DNA of 64,000 nucleotides from CAYLNM01 sp964385045. Its GTDB lineage: Bacteria > Planctomycetota > Phycisphaerae > Phycisphaerales > SM1A02. The notes beneath the pieces were generated by a model. That model searched no databases. It saw only the letters and a program-made list of their open reading frames with translations, and was not told the DNA's origin. Positions 33,272 to 42,013 of this stretch are shown here, in pieces. A program made the position numbers and the translations under genes. Where the stretch lies: positions 8,211 through 72,210 of the forward strand of contig CAYLNM010000004.1 in the NCBI GenBank assembly GCA_964385045.1, written 5' to 3'. The number at the start of each line of letters is the position of its first letter. Position 1 is the first letter of the stretch.

Positions 33272-36200
33272 TCAGGCCGCCCCGCGCCCCAGCCGGATCG
33301 CGGCGACGCTGATCGCGATCGCGAGGCCGAGGGCGAGGACGTGGGCCCCCGTCCCGACGACGAACTGCCGTGCCCGGCCCTCCCCGGCCGGGGGCGGCAG
33401 CGAGCGCGCGTCGTCGAGACTCGCGAGGTACGCGATCACGTCGCGAGTCTCGGCCGGGGTCAGGACCTCGGTCGTCTCCGGCATCGCGGCCACGTCGCCC
33501 CACCCCGGCACGAGGGTGCGTCCCGGCTCGACCACCGCCTCGACGAGCTCGGCGATCGTGCGGCGGGTGGCGATCGCGGTCAGGGCCGGCCCGGCCATCC
33601 CGGCGCCGGATCCCCGCACCGCGTGGCAGCGGAGGCACTGCGCCGCCTCGTGGCGGCGGAAGATCCGCTCGCCGCGGAGCGGGTCGCCGCCGGCGGCCAG
33701 CAGCTCGTCGCCCCAGCCCGGCGGCCGGCGTCCCGTCCAGCGGGCGTCGAGCGCGTCCGCCCGGACCCGGAGCGGGTGCCCCTCGGGCATGGCGGCCGCG
33801 GCCCGGTGCAGCTCGAGGCGGATCGGGGCGAGCGGGTCGCCGGCCGGCTCCCCGTTCGCGGCGCCGTCGATCGGCACGTCGAGCAGGGTCTGCAGCTGCG
33901 CGCCGGCCATCGGGGCGGCCGGGCCGTCGACCGCGGCGGCGAGGCGGCCGAGGTGCTCGGCCGCGTGCTGCCGCTCGCGCACCGTCCCGTCCTCGATCGC
34001 CGCCGCCGCGACCTCGAGCAGTCGGACGGGATCCCGGTCGCCCGCGGCGAGGACGTCCATCGCGGCCATCCGCAGGACGTCCGCCGCCTCGGCCCGCACC
34101 GCGAGGGCGGCGGTGACGAGCCGGCCGGCGGCCTCGGGGAACCGCCGCGCCGCCTCCTCCAGCAGCACCGCCCGGAACCGCGGATCGCGGCGCTCGTCGG
34201 CCAGCACCGTCGCGACCTCGGCCGCGCTCATGGTCAGCAGCAGCCGCGCGCGGAGACGGTCGACGCGGAAGCGGAGCTCCGCGTCGCCCGCGCTGCTCGC
34301 GCGCAGGGCGGGCTCGTGCCGGGCGAGGGCGGCCTCGACGGGACCGGTGGAGCGGGCGGACCGCGGGATCCAGTGCCCCCACACCCGCTCGCGGCGGTCC
34401 CCGCCGGCCCACGCCTCCACCCGCTCGAGGGCGAGGATGCGCCACGACGGCGGCACCGAGGCCGCGGCCGCGAACGCCACGAGCCGGTCGGCCGCGTCCG
34501 GGTCGACGTCGCCGAGGCGGAGGTTCGCCTCGATCGCGCGGCGGACGATCGGCTCGATCACGTGGCCGCGGCGGGCGGGCAGCGACGCGAGCGACCGGGC
34601 GAGGGCCCGGAACGCCGAGGGGGCCTCGGGCCCGGTCGCGTCGACCGGCGGGGGGCCGGAGGCGTCGGCGGCGAGCGGCGTGAACGGCTCCGGGGCGCCG
34701 AGGTTGAGGTCGTAGATCGCCCGCGCGGCGGCGGCCGACACCCGCGGCGAGGCGTCGTCGAGGGCGCGGATCAGCAGGGGGGCGAGCGCGCGGCGGGCCT
34801 CGGCCCGCGGCCCGCGGGTCGGCACGTCCTCGCCCACCCGGACGATGGCCTGCCGGCGGGCCGCGAGGACGACCGCGAGCCGGGCCGCGACGCCCGCGTC
34901 CTCGGCGTCGTAGCGGTCGGCGAGCGCCTCCGGGTCCGCGAGCCGGGCCAGCGCGACCACCAGCTCGTGGCGGATCACGGGGTCGCGGTCGCTCTCGCCC
35001 GCGGCGACGGCGAGCAGGGCGGCGGGTGCGGCCTCGGCTCCGCCCGGGAAGCCCGCGGCGCCGGTGCGGCCGACGGCCCGGATCGCGAAGCCCCGCACCG
35101 GGGCCGCGGGATCCGCCAGCAGGGCGGCGTAGCCGTCGGGCGCCGGCACCGCGAGGTCGGCGAGGGTGCGGACGACCTGGGCGCGGACGATCGGATCGGC
35201 GTGGTGGCGGCGGTCGAGCAGGGCCCGCGCGGCGGCGGGATCCCGGCGGGCCACCTGGCCGAGGGCCCACGTCGCGTGCAGGGCCCCGAGGTCGGCGGAC
35301 GGCGCGTCGGCGTCCGCCCCCTCGCCCGGGCCCGCGTCGCCCGTGGTGCGGCCGGCGGCGTCGAGCCGCGCGACGAGCCGCTCGCGCACGCCTTGCGAGG
35401 CGTCCGTCCGCTCGCCCGGCGCGGCCGCGGTCGGCCGCCAGCCCCCGCGCCGCGCCAGCTCCATCTGCGCCGCGTGCCGCACGCGGCGGTCGGCGTGGTC
35501 GAGGGCCGCGACGAGCGCGTCCTCCTCGTGCCCCTCGGGACCCTCCTCGAGCCATCGCCGCACCGCGGCGAGCTCGGCGGCGGCCTCGGGGTCGCCGTGC
35601 ACGTCCTCGTTCGTGACGACGAGCACGCGGCCGTTGGGATTCGGCGACCACCCGCCGCCCCAGTCGGTCATGTAGAGCCGCCCGTCGGGCCCCCACGCGA
35701 TGTCGGTCACCGTGGCCCCGCGGTAGTAGTCGCCGCGGTCCTCGAGCTCCATCCACGCCCCGGACGGCCGCATCGCGAAGGAGTGCACCGTCGCTCCGGA
35801 GCCGTAGAAGTCCACGAGCATCAGCGTGCCCGCGTGGCGGCCGGACTCGCCGGTGCCGGGCTGCAGCGCGAAGCCGGCCGGCCCGGCCCCCACGTGGGCG
35901 ATGGGGGGCAGGACCCACGCCGGCCGCGCCGGATCGACGAGGTCGTCCGGCGACTCGACGAGGTGCCACATTCCCTCGCGGTTCCAGGGCCCGCGCGAGG
36001 GCAGCGACTGGACGTCCTGCCGCCAGCCCGAGTCGGCCCCCTCGAGGACCAGCGTCACGCGGGCGCGGTCGCCCGAGTCGCAGTTGTTGTCGCCGGTGAA
36101 CGGCCGGCCGAGGGCGTCGAAGGCGAGCTCCTGCGGATTGCGCAGGCCCTCGTGCACGAGCTCCAGCCCGCTGCCGTCGGGCCAGCAGCGGAAGACGGCC

Positions 36201-37030
36201 CCGCGGTCGGACCCGACCAGCCGCTCGCCGTCCGGCGTCACGACGTTGTAGCCGCGGTCGCCCATCGTGAACCACACGCGTCCGTCGGGCCCGTGGGCGA
36301 GGCCGTGCAGGTCGTGGCCGTAGAAGCACCAGCGGATGCCGTAGCCGGTGGACAGGGCGACCCGCTCGCCCGAGGCCGGGTCCTCGTCGACGGTGCCGTC
36401 GCCGTCGAGGTCGCGCAGCGCCCACAGGGCGGGGACGTTCGTGAAGAGCAGGGCGTCGTCCACCCACAGGACGCCGGCGGCGATGCCGTCGACCGCGTCG
36501 TCGAATCCGCCCGCGAAGACGGAGGCGGTGTCGGCCGTGCCGTCGCCGTCGGCGTCCGCGAGCATCCGCACGCGGTCCTCGGTGCGGGTGAAGAAGTCGG
36601 GCTCGAAGTGCCCGCCCGCGACCCAGCGCTCGATGAGCCGGCGCCGGTCCTCGACCGTGCGCAGCTGCCCGTCCTCCCACACCGCGTCGAGGTGGCCGAG
36701 CTGCCGGGTGTCGGTCACCGCGTTGCCGGCCCGGTCGCTCTCGGCGATCCAGAGGCGGCCGTCGGGCGAGATCGTGAAGGCGACCGGACTCCGCGTCAGG
36801 CCGGGGGGCGCCCAGACCGAGACCGAGCGGCGGACGCCGTCGCCCGTGTCCACCGTGCCGACGGGGGCGGGGGGGAGGGCGGCCGCGTCCGGGTCGGGGA
36901 CCGCGGCGGCGACGGCGGCGGCGGTCACGAGGGCGATGCCCGCGGCCGTGGCGGCCGCGCCGGCCGATCCGGGCGAGGCGGTCGGGCGGGCCGCCGGACG
37001 ACGGGCGGGGCGGCGCGGAGGCGTCGGCAT
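33272..37030 (-). CDS. PVC-type dehydrogenase propeller - HEAT repeats - cytochrome c fusion
   Basis: A 1252-residue exported protein. After an N-terminal hydrophobic segment (residues about 27-48) comes a beta-propeller of the planctomycete 'membrane-bound dehydrogenase' type (about 60-480), with repeated 'PDGRLWIAESDR', 'DADGDGTAD', 'GPDGRVWFTMGDRG', 'GDNNCDSGD' and 'GPDGRLYMTDWGGG' blades. A long run of HEAT-like helical repeats (about 500-1090) follows. A class I cytochrome c domain has the haem motif CLRCH (1132-1136) and a Met ligand in 'VAAMPETTEVLT'. A final membrane helix (about 1226-1247) ends the chain. The family probably oxidises sugars or sulphated glycan-derived alcohols in the periplasm and passes electrons through the haem. 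GGAG lies 6 nt before the ATG. Confidence 0.88.
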   Translation of the reverse strand: MPTPPRRPARRPAARPTASPGSAGAAATAAGIALVTAAAVAAAVPDPDAAALPPAPVGTVDTGDGVRRSVSVWAPPGLTRSPVAFTISPDGRLWIAESDRAGNAVTDTRQLGHLDAVWEDGQLRTVEDRRRLIERWVAGGHFEPDFFTRTEDRVRMLADADGDGTADTASVFAGGFDDAVDGIAAGVLWVDDALLFTNVPALWALRDLDGDGTVDEDPASGERVALSTGYGIRWCFYGHDLHGLAHGPDGRVWFTMGDRGYNVVTPDGERLVGSDRGAVFRCWPDGSGLELVHEGLRNPQELAFDALGRPFTGDNNCDSGDRARVTLVLEGADSGWRQDVQSLPSRGPWNREGMWHLVESPDDLVDPARPAWVLPPIAHVGAGPAGFALQPGTGESGRHAGTLMLVDFYGSGATVHSFAMRPSGAWMELEDRGDYYRGATVTDIAWGPDGRLYMTDWGGGWSPNPNGRVLVVTNEDVHGDPEAAAELAAVRRWLEEGPEGHEEDALVAALDHADRRVRHAAQMELARRGGWRPTAAAPGERTDASQGVRERLVARLDAAGRTTGDAGPGEGADADAPSADLGALHATWALGQVARRDPAAARALLDRRHHADPIVRAQVVRTLADLAVPAPDGYAALLADPAAPVRGFAIRAVGRTGAAGFPGGAEAAPAALLAVAAGESDRDPVIRHELVVALARLADPEALADRYDAEDAGVAARLAVVLAARRQAIVRVGEDVPTRGPRAEARRALAPLLIRALDDASPRVSAAAARAIYDLNLGAPEPFTPLAADASGPPPVDATGPEAPSAFRALARSLASLPARRGHVIEPIVRRAIEANLRLGDVDPDAADRLVAFAAAASVPPSWRILALERVEAWAGGDRRERVWGHWIPRSARSTGPVEAALARHEPALRASSAGDAELRFRVDRLRARLLLTMSAAEVATVLADERRDPRFRAVLLEEAARRFPEAAGRLVTAALAVRAEAADVLRMAAMDVLAAGDRDPVRLLEVAAAAIEDGTVRERQHAAEHLGRLAAAVDGPAAPMAGAQLQTLLDVPIDGAANGEPAGDPLAPIRLELHRAAAAMPEGHPLRVRADALDARWTGRRPPGWGDELLAAGGDPLRGERIFRRHEAAQCLRCHAVRGSGAGMAGPALTAIATRRTIAELVEAVVEPGRTLVPGWGDVAAMPETTEVLTPAETRDVIAYLASLDDARSLPPPAGEGRARQFVVGTGAHVLALGLAIAISVAAIRLGRGAA

Positions 37031-37050
37031 GCGGGACTCCGGGGCTCCCG

Positions 37051-37077
37051 CGGGGGGAGCGGGGGGAGCGGGGGACG
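37051..37077. repeat. Three 9-bp tandem units in the cytochrome gene leader
   Basis: CGGGGGGAG is repeated at 37051-37059 and 37060-37068, then varies as CGGGGGACG. It lies between the TATCCT box and the ATG at 37030. Confidence 0.6.
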
Positions 37078-37086
37078 GACGGCCCG

Positions 37087-37092
37087 AGGATA
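37087..37092 (-). promoter_or_regulatory. -10 box TATCCT for the PVC cytochrome gene
   Basis: The minus-strand TATCCT lies 57 nt before the ATG at 37030. The leader would contain the 9-bp tandem repeat and a GGAG site. Confidence 0.45.
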
Positions 37093-37191
37093 CCGCCCGC
37101 GGGGGCGCGGCCCGCCCGCCGGCCGCTGCATCCGCTCGGGCCCTCGGGCCGATCATCCCGCCGACCCGTCCGTGGTCCTGGAGACCCCCCC

Positions 37192-38076
37192 ATGACGACC
37201 GTGCCCGCCCGCCGTCCCGCGTCCCGCCTCGCCGCCGCCGCGACCCTCGCCGCCGCCGGCCTCGCCGCCCTCGCTGGCTGCGTCCGCACCGAGATCCGGC
37301 CCGTCGACCCCGCCGTGGCCCCGAGCGTGGTCGCGACGCCGGTGCTCGAGCCGTCCGCTCCGGCCCGGCCCGGCGACTGGACGGTGCTCCGCGTGGCGGG
37401 CGAGCCGCCGGCGCCGCTGACCGAGACGCCGGGCCTCACCGCCGCGGGCGACGCCGCGACCTTCTACGCCGCGGGCCCCGCGCGGCTCTCGGCCGCCCTG
37501 CCCGAGGGCTGGCCCCCGCCGACCGCCCCGGGGACGATCGAGCTCAAGCGGTACCCCGTCACCCGGCAGGCGGTCGTCGAGACCGGGCGCGGCGAGGGCT
37601 CGGCCTTCTGGCCACTGTTCCGGCACATCTCGAGCCGCGACATCGCGATGACCGCCCCCGTCGTCATGACCGGCGAGATGGCGGGCGAGCGCGAGGGCGG
37701 GGCGTCGATGGCGTTCCTCTACCGCACCCGCGAGCTGGGGCCGGTCGGCCCCGCCGAGCGCGGCGTGCGGGTCGAGGACACCGCGCCCGAGACCGTGATC
37801 GCGATCGGCATGCGGGGCAGCCGGAGCCGCGAGCGGCTGCTCGACGCCCGGGCCGCGCTGCAGGCGTGGCTCGACGAGCAGCCGGCCGGCGACCGCTGGA
37901 TGCGGGCGGGCGAGCCGCGGCTGCTGGGCTACAACGGCCCCGACGCCGCCCGCGACCGCCGGTGGTGGGAGGTGCAGCTGCCGGTGCGGTGGACGCCGGC
38001 GACGGACGCTCCGACCGCGGAGACCGGCGAGGCCGAGGCCGCGCCGTCGGCCCCGCCCGCCGCGGAGGACTCCTGA
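37192..38076 (+). CDS. SOUL-family haem-binding-like lipoprotein
   Basis: A 294-residue lipoprotein (lipobox ALAGC, Cys about 30). The SOUL fold follows: 'TIELKRYPVTRQAVVE', 'SAFWPLFRHISSRDIAMTAPVVM', a close match to the SOUL 'F..L..YI.g.N....ki.MT.PV' signature, then 'MAFLYRTRELG' and 'RRWWEVQLPVRW'. In eukaryotic SOUL/HBP proteins this region binds haem, but the key His is not conserved in all bacterial members. A 25-residue acidic Ala/Pro tail ends the protein. GGAG lies upstream, separated from the ATG by ACCCCCCC (C7). It is divergent from the cytochrome gene and convergent with the ATP-grasp gene (12 bp). Confidence 0.85.
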   Translation: MTTVPARRPASRLAAAATLAAAGLAALAGCVRTEIRPVDPAVAPSVVATPVLEPSAPARPGDWTVLRVAGEPPAPLTETPGLTAAGDAATFYAAGPARLSAALPEGWPPPTAPGTIELKRYPVTRQAVVETGRGEGSAFWPLFRHISSRDIAMTAPVVMTGEMAGEREGGASMAFLYRTRELGPVGPAERGVRVEDTAPETVIAIGMRGSRSRERLLDARAALQAWLDEQPAGDRWMRAGEPRLLGYNGPDAARDRRWWEVQLPVRWTPATDAPTAETGEAEAAPSAPPAAEDS

Positions 38077-38088
38077 TCGCGACCGCGC

Positions 38089-39126
38089 TCAGCGTCCCTG
38101 CGGCCGGTAGCGCATGCCGAGACTCACGATCCGGGCGAGCAGCCGGTCGTAGTCGAGGCCCGCCGCCTCGGCCGAGAGCGCGAACTCGCCGTCCCGCGAG
38201 AGCTGCGGATTCGGATTCGACTCGATGAGCACCACGCGGCCGTCGGGACGCAGCCGCAGGTCGAGGCGGGCGTAGCCGGTCTGCTCCAGCGCCCGGTAGG
38301 CCCGGCGCCCGATGCGGGCGATGCGCTCGGCCACGCCCTCGGGCAGCGGCTCGAGGTCCTCGGCCGGTCCGACCACGGTGCCGCTCCGCACCTGGTACGC
38401 CAGGTCCCACTTGACCTTCTGGGTCGCGATGCGGGGAGCGCCCTCCGGCAGGTTCTCGATCCGCAGCTCGTACAGCGGGAACGTCTCGAGCCGCTCGTTG
38501 CCGATCATGCCGAGGTAGATCTCGCGGCCGTCGACGTACTCCTCGGCGATGACGTCGTCCTGCGCGTGCTCGTGCATGAACCGCACCCGCTCGGCGAGGG
38601 CCTCGTCGTCGTGCACCACCGAGGCGTGGGCGATCCCGATCGACCCGTGGAGGCTCAGGGCCTTGACGATGAGCGGGAACGACAGGCGCCCCGGCCGGCG
38701 GATCGTCCGGCCGCGGCGGAAGATCGCGAACTCGGGGCACGGCACGCGGTGGTAGCGGAGGATCTTCCGCTGCATCGCCTTGTCGAAGGACAGCATCATC
38801 CCCATCGGACGGCAGCCGGTGTATCGCCGGCCGACCAGCTCGAGCCAGCCGACGAGGTGCGCCGCCCCCACGCCGCGGTCGCCGAACTCCTCCAGCAGGT
38901 TGAAGACGACGTGCGGGCGGTGGTCCTCGATCGCCCGCCGGATCGCCCCGAGGTCCTCGTCCGCGCCCTCGACCCGCACGTGGTGCCCGAGCCGCCGCAG
39001 CGCCGCCACCACGTCGAACGCGGTCCGCACCGGACCCATCTCGCCCTCGGGCAGCTCCTCCTCGGTCTCCGGCGGCATCGCCCACGCCCCCACGAGGACG
39101 AGGATGCGGTGGCGGCGGACGCTCAC
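38089..39126 (-). CDS. ATP-grasp ligase, D-Ala-D-Ala-ligase-like
   Basis: A 345-residue ATP-grasp enzyme. The N-terminal lobe includes 'HVVFNLLEEFGDRGVG' (the 'vfn.lhG' equivalent) and 'YTGCRPMGMMLSFDKAMQRKIL' (K of the substrate/ATP loop). The central lobe has 'FPLIVKALSLHGSIGI' (the G-rich ATP loop), and the catalytic end is 'IAEEYVDGREIYLGM' ... 'ARLDLRLRPDGRVVLIESNPNPQLSRDGEF', with Asp, Glu and Asn metal ligands. It should ligate a carboxylate to an amine using ATP; the substrate is unknown. The GTG at 39126 overlaps the stop of the metallopeptidase gene (GTGA), so the pair is coupled. It is not a standard ddl, because no murein genes are adjacent. Confidence 0.88.
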   Translation of the reverse strand: MSVRRHRILVLVGAWAMPPETEEELPEGEMGPVRTAFDVVAALRRLGHHVRVEGADEDLGAIRRAIEDHRPHVVFNLLEEFGDRGVGAAHLVGWLELVGRRYTGCRPMGMMLSFDKAMQRKILRYHRVPCPEFAIFRRGRTIRRPGRLSFPLIVKALSLHGSIGIAHASVVHDDEALAERVRFMHEHAQDDVIAEEYVDGREIYLGMIGNERLETFPLYELRIENLPEGAPRIATQKVKWDLAYQVRSGTVVGPAEDLEPLPEGVAERIARIGRRAYRALEQTGYARLDLRLRPDGRVVLIESNPNPQLSRDGEFALSAEAAGLDYDRLLARIVSLGMRYRPQGR

Positions 39127-40166
39127 AGGAGGAACCGCCCGCGCTCGCGGAGCTCGTTCATGACGTGCACGCACAGGAGGACCGCGGCGTCGAGCGCGGC
39201 CTCGTCGTCGCCGGCCGGGGCCCGCAGGCCCAGCTCGTCGCATCGGTCGATCATCTCCTGCAGGATTCGGTCGGCGCTGTACTGGTACGCGCCGGTCCAG
39301 CGGGCCACCGCCGCCCGCACCCGCTTGCGGACCCGCCGCAGCGCGCGGGAGGCGGGCTCGGTGCGCTCGCCGCTCCCGGCCGGCCGCTCGGGGAACAGGC
39401 GCCGCAGGTCGCGGTCGTAGAACTCCGGCAGCTCGACCTGGTAGCGGGCCCGGCGCTCGGCGTAGTGCTCGGCGAGCGTGAGGTCGAGCTCGGCCACCGG
39501 GTCGACGCGCTCGCGGCGGCGGACGGGCGGCGGGCGGCGGGCGACGTCGCCCATCAGCTCCTCGACGTACTCGAGCTTGCGGAGGGCGGGCCAGCCCTCG
39601 TACCGCGTGCGCCACCGGGTGCCGGGGGCGAGCCACACCGCGAAGGTCTCGGCGAAGTCCTCGACCGGGTGGGCCTGGGCGTACCAGTTGTCGATGTTCT
39701 GGACGAAGCGGCGGCTGTAGGGGCTCGGGTCGTACGCGTCGGGGTACGGCTGCGTGGGGTCGCCGAAGTGCCGCCGCCACCGCGGCCGCCGGCTCAGGCG
39801 ATACGCGTGGTCGATGGCGTGCCCGGTCTCGTGGCGCAGGATCCGCATGCACTCGTCCGCCGAGGCGCCCTCGGCCTCGGTCATCATCGTCCGTTCGAGG
39901 CGTTCCAGACGAGGATGGGCGAGGTAGAAGGGGATCGCGAAGCCCGGCAGGCCGCCGGGGCTGAACCACTCGGTCGAGAGCCAGACGTGGGGCCGGAAGC
40001 GGAGGCCGCGGGCCGCCAGCTCGCGCCGCAGCCGCCGGAGGCGCGGCTCGAGCCGGCTGCCGCGGATCGACAGCCGCAGTCGGCGGATCGGCATCCGGAG
40101 CAGCCGCTCGTCGTCCCAGCGGGCCCACTCGGGCTCGCGGCGGCGCGGCGTCGAGGAACGCGGCAT
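39123..40166 (-). CDS. Putative zinc-binding metallopeptidase (HETGH type)
   Basis: A 347-residue cytosolic protein whose N-terminus is strongly basic. The active site is RHETGHAIDHAYR (His112, Glu113, His116), with 'PVEDFAETFAVWL' about 50 residues later as the third ligand. This spacing occurs in the 'putative zinc-binding metallopeptidase' family. 'YDPSPYSRRFVQNIDNWYAQ' lies between them. It has no signal peptide. The ATG at 40166 is preceded by TACGAT at exactly 6 nt and no ribosome site. It is translationally coupled to the ATP-grasp gene, suggesting a make-and-break or maturation pair acting on one peptide-like substrate. Confidence 0.82.
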   Translation of the reverse strand: MPRSSTPRRREPEWARWDDERLLRMPIRRLRLSIRGSRLEPRLRRLRRELAARGLRFRPHVWLSTEWFSPGGLPGFAIPFYLAHPRLERLERTMMTEAEGASADECMRILRHETGHAIDHAYRLSRRPRWRRHFGDPTQPYPDAYDPSPYSRRFVQNIDNWYAQAHPVEDFAETFAVWLAPGTRWRTRYEGWPALRKLEYVEELMGDVARRPPPVRRRERVDPVAELDLTLAEHYAERRARYQVELPEFYDRDLRRLFPERPAGSGERTEPASRALRRVRKRVRAAVARWTGAYQYSADRILQEMIDRCDELGLRAPAGDDEAALDAAVLLCVHVMNELRERGRFLL

Positions 40167-40172
40167 CCGCGC

Positions 40173-40178
40173 ATCGTA
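40173..40178 (-). promoter_or_regulatory. -10 box TACGAT, leaderless-type, for the metallopeptidase operon
   Basis: The minus-strand TACGAT is followed by 6 nt and the ATG at 40166. No Shine-Dalgarno sequence is present. Confidence 0.55.
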
Positions 40179-40289
40179 CGGCGGGGAGGGGCGGGGGCGG
40201 GCAGCGGTGCACGCGGCGACGCGAGGGGCGACGAGGCTCGACGCCGGACCGCGGGCTGCGTGCGTGACGGCCGCCGGCCCCCCGGACGA

Positions 40290-41762
40290 TCACCCGGCGG
40301 GGGCGAGGTCCGTCCGCTCGGCCCGCACGTCGAAGCCGAGTCCACGGAACCACGGGAAGAGGTCGCTGCCGACGGCCCGGCTCCACACCGCGACGCAGTC
40401 GTCGAGGGTGTAGTCCGGCCGGTCCGCGGGCACCACCGCCCGCTTGGTGCGGACGTACCGGGCGAGGGCGCCCGGGCCGTGGAGCCGCTCGAGCTCCTCG
40501 AAGACGAAGTACGACTTGCCCCAGACGAGCTCACGCGGGGCGTCCGCCGCCGCCGGGTCGACCGCGTCGAGGGCCGGGTCGTGCCGGCGGGCCCGCTCGA
40601 TCCGCCGGGCGATCTCGGCCCGGCCCTCCGGGTGCCCGAGCCGCTCGCCGACGAGGGCCCCCACGTACGTCGCGATCGGCTCGTTCCAGAGCGGCTCGGG
40701 GTGCGGCAGGACCCACGAGTGCACCGCCTCGTGCGACACGAGCTCGATCATCGGGTACCGCCGCTCCGGGAAGCCGCCCCACCACGCACCGATCGCGATC
40801 CGCGCCCCGCTGGAGAAGCCGCCGCCGCCGGTGGGCAGGATGAGCATCGACGAGATCATGCCGGGGGCGGGCTCGACGCCCATGATCGCGGCGAGGTGCG
40901 GCCGGACCTCCTCGTAGACGCCGAGGACCGCGTCGGCGAAGGGCTCGGTGCCGTCGTGGAACTCGATCGTGAGCGGACCCGCCTCGCGGGTCCGGCGGAC
41001 GAACGTCGAGCGGTGCGGCCGGTCGGGGTCGATCGGTCGCTGCTCGGCCCGCCGCACCAGCATCGGCGTGACCCACGCGGCGTTGATCGGGTCCGACGCG
41101 TCGGGGCGGTGCCCGAAGAGCCCGCGCGAGCCGACGATCACGTGCCCGTCGCCGACCCGGCCGGCCGCGAGCACCGGGCGATCCCCGGCGTCGAGCACCA
41201 GCGGCGTCCAGTCGGCCGGGGGCTCGAGGACCGTTCCGCTCCGGAAGGCGACGTCGTGGCCCGCGACCTCGGCCGCGCCGCGGAGCGGGGGACGGGCGGG
41301 CTCGGTCCGGAGCGCGACGCCGAAGCGGGCCGCGACCGCGGCTCCCGGCGGCATCGGCGCCCCGCCGTCGACCATGAGCAGGACGGTGCCGCCCGCCGCG
41401 GCGAACGCGGCCACGTGTTCGATCGCCGCGGCCGCGTAGGGCAGCCGCGGATCGCCGCCCACGAGCACGAGCAGGTTGGCGTTGGACAGGTCGAGCCGGG
41501 CGAGGCTGCCCCAGTTGCGGGCGTCGCGGCCGTGCTCGGCGAGGTACTGCCGATGGAAGCGTCCGTCGAGGTAGAAGGTGAACTCGTGCGAGAGGTCGCA
41601 GATCGAGTGCACGACGGGGCGGGCGGGCGCGGCGACGCCGGCGGCCGCGGCGCCGGCGACGAGCAGCAGCAGGATGGCGCCGAGGCGCCGAGCGAGTGGG
41701 CGCGGCGCGACCGACGAGGGGGTCACGGGGGCGTCGGGCGTCATGGGCGTCATGGGCGTCAT
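40290..41762 (-). CDS. Exported gluzincin-like metallopeptidase with N-terminal GATase-like domain
   Basis: A 490-residue protein with a signal peptide after an MTPMTPMTP start (hydrophobic run 'LGAILLLLVAGAAAAGVAA'). Residues about 45-200 resemble DUF4350/class-I-amidotransferase-like folds ('ANLLVLVGGDPRLPYAAAAIEHVAAFAAAGGTVLLMVDGG' in short pieces: LLVLVGGD, GGTVLLMVDGG) and probably bind rather than catalyse. The C-terminal half holds a zinc site 'ELVSHEAVHSWVLP' (HEAVH) with 'LWNEPIATYVG' as third ligand, a gluzincin pattern. The start codon lies in a triple 9-bp repeat giving three consecutive in-frame ATGs; the outermost at 41762 sits 8 nt from a TACGAT box. The gene is monocistronic. 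Confidence 0.75.
   Translation of the reverse strand: MTPMTPMTPDAPVTPSSVAPRPLARRLGAILLLLVAGAAAAGVAAPARPVVHSICDLSHEFTFYLDGRFHRQYLAEHGRDARNWGSLARLDLSNANLLVLVGGDPRLPYAAAAIEHVAAFAAAGGTVLLMVDGGAPMPPGAAVAARFGVALRTEPARPPLRGAAEVAGHDVAFRSGTVLEPPADWTPLVLDAGDRPVLAAGRVGDGHVIVGSRGLFGHRPDASDPINAAWVTPMLVRRAEQRPIDPDRPHRSTFVRRTREAGPLTIEFHDGTEPFADAVLGVYEEVRPHLAAIMGVEPAPGMISSMLILPTGGGGFSSGARIAIGAWWGGFPERRYPMIELVSHEAVHSWVLPHPEPLWNEPIATYVGALVGERLGHPEGRAEIARRIERARRHDPALDAVDPAAADAPRELVWGKSYFVFEELERLHGPGALARYVRTKRAVVPADRPDYTLDDCVAVWSRAVGSDLFPWFRGLGFDVRAERTDLAPAG
41736..41762 (-). repeat. Triple ATGACGCCC tandem repeat containing the start codon
   Basis: Three perfect 9-bp copies at 41754-41762, 41745-41753 and 41736-41744 (minus strand) encode MTPMTPMTP. 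Each copy offers an ATG. Confidence 0.85.
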
Positions 41763-41770
41763 GGCGCGCG

Positions 41771-41776
41771 ATCGTA
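41771..41776 (-). promoter_or_regulatory. -10 box TACGAT, leaderless-type, for the gluzincin gene
   Basis: The minus-strand TACGAT lies 8 nt before the first of three ATG codons (41762). No ribosome site is present. It is the same hexamer as at 40173. Confidence 0.5.
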
Positions 41777-41897
41777 GCGACGGGCTGCGGCCGGTCGGAC
41801 GACCTGGGGCCGGGCGGGTGGCGGGGGCGTGGCGGCGGGGGCGGCGGCGATCCGCCGGAATCCGGGCGCTCGCGACCGCGCCGGGGCGTCGTGCTGG

Positions 41898-41903
41898 TAC
41901 ATT
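41898..41903 (+). promoter_or_regulatory. -10 box TACATT for the alcohol dehydrogenase gene
   Basis: TACATT lies in the divergent gap about 110 nt before the ATG at 42014, which has its own GGAG site. Confidence 0.4.
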
Positions 41904-42013
41904 CCCCGGGGCGATCCGACGTGCGCTGCGGGGAGGCCCCGCCCCCCCGGCCGCACCCGTCGCCACCGTCGTCGTGCGCCATCCGACTCCCCGACCCGTT
42001 CCCGGAGCCCGCC

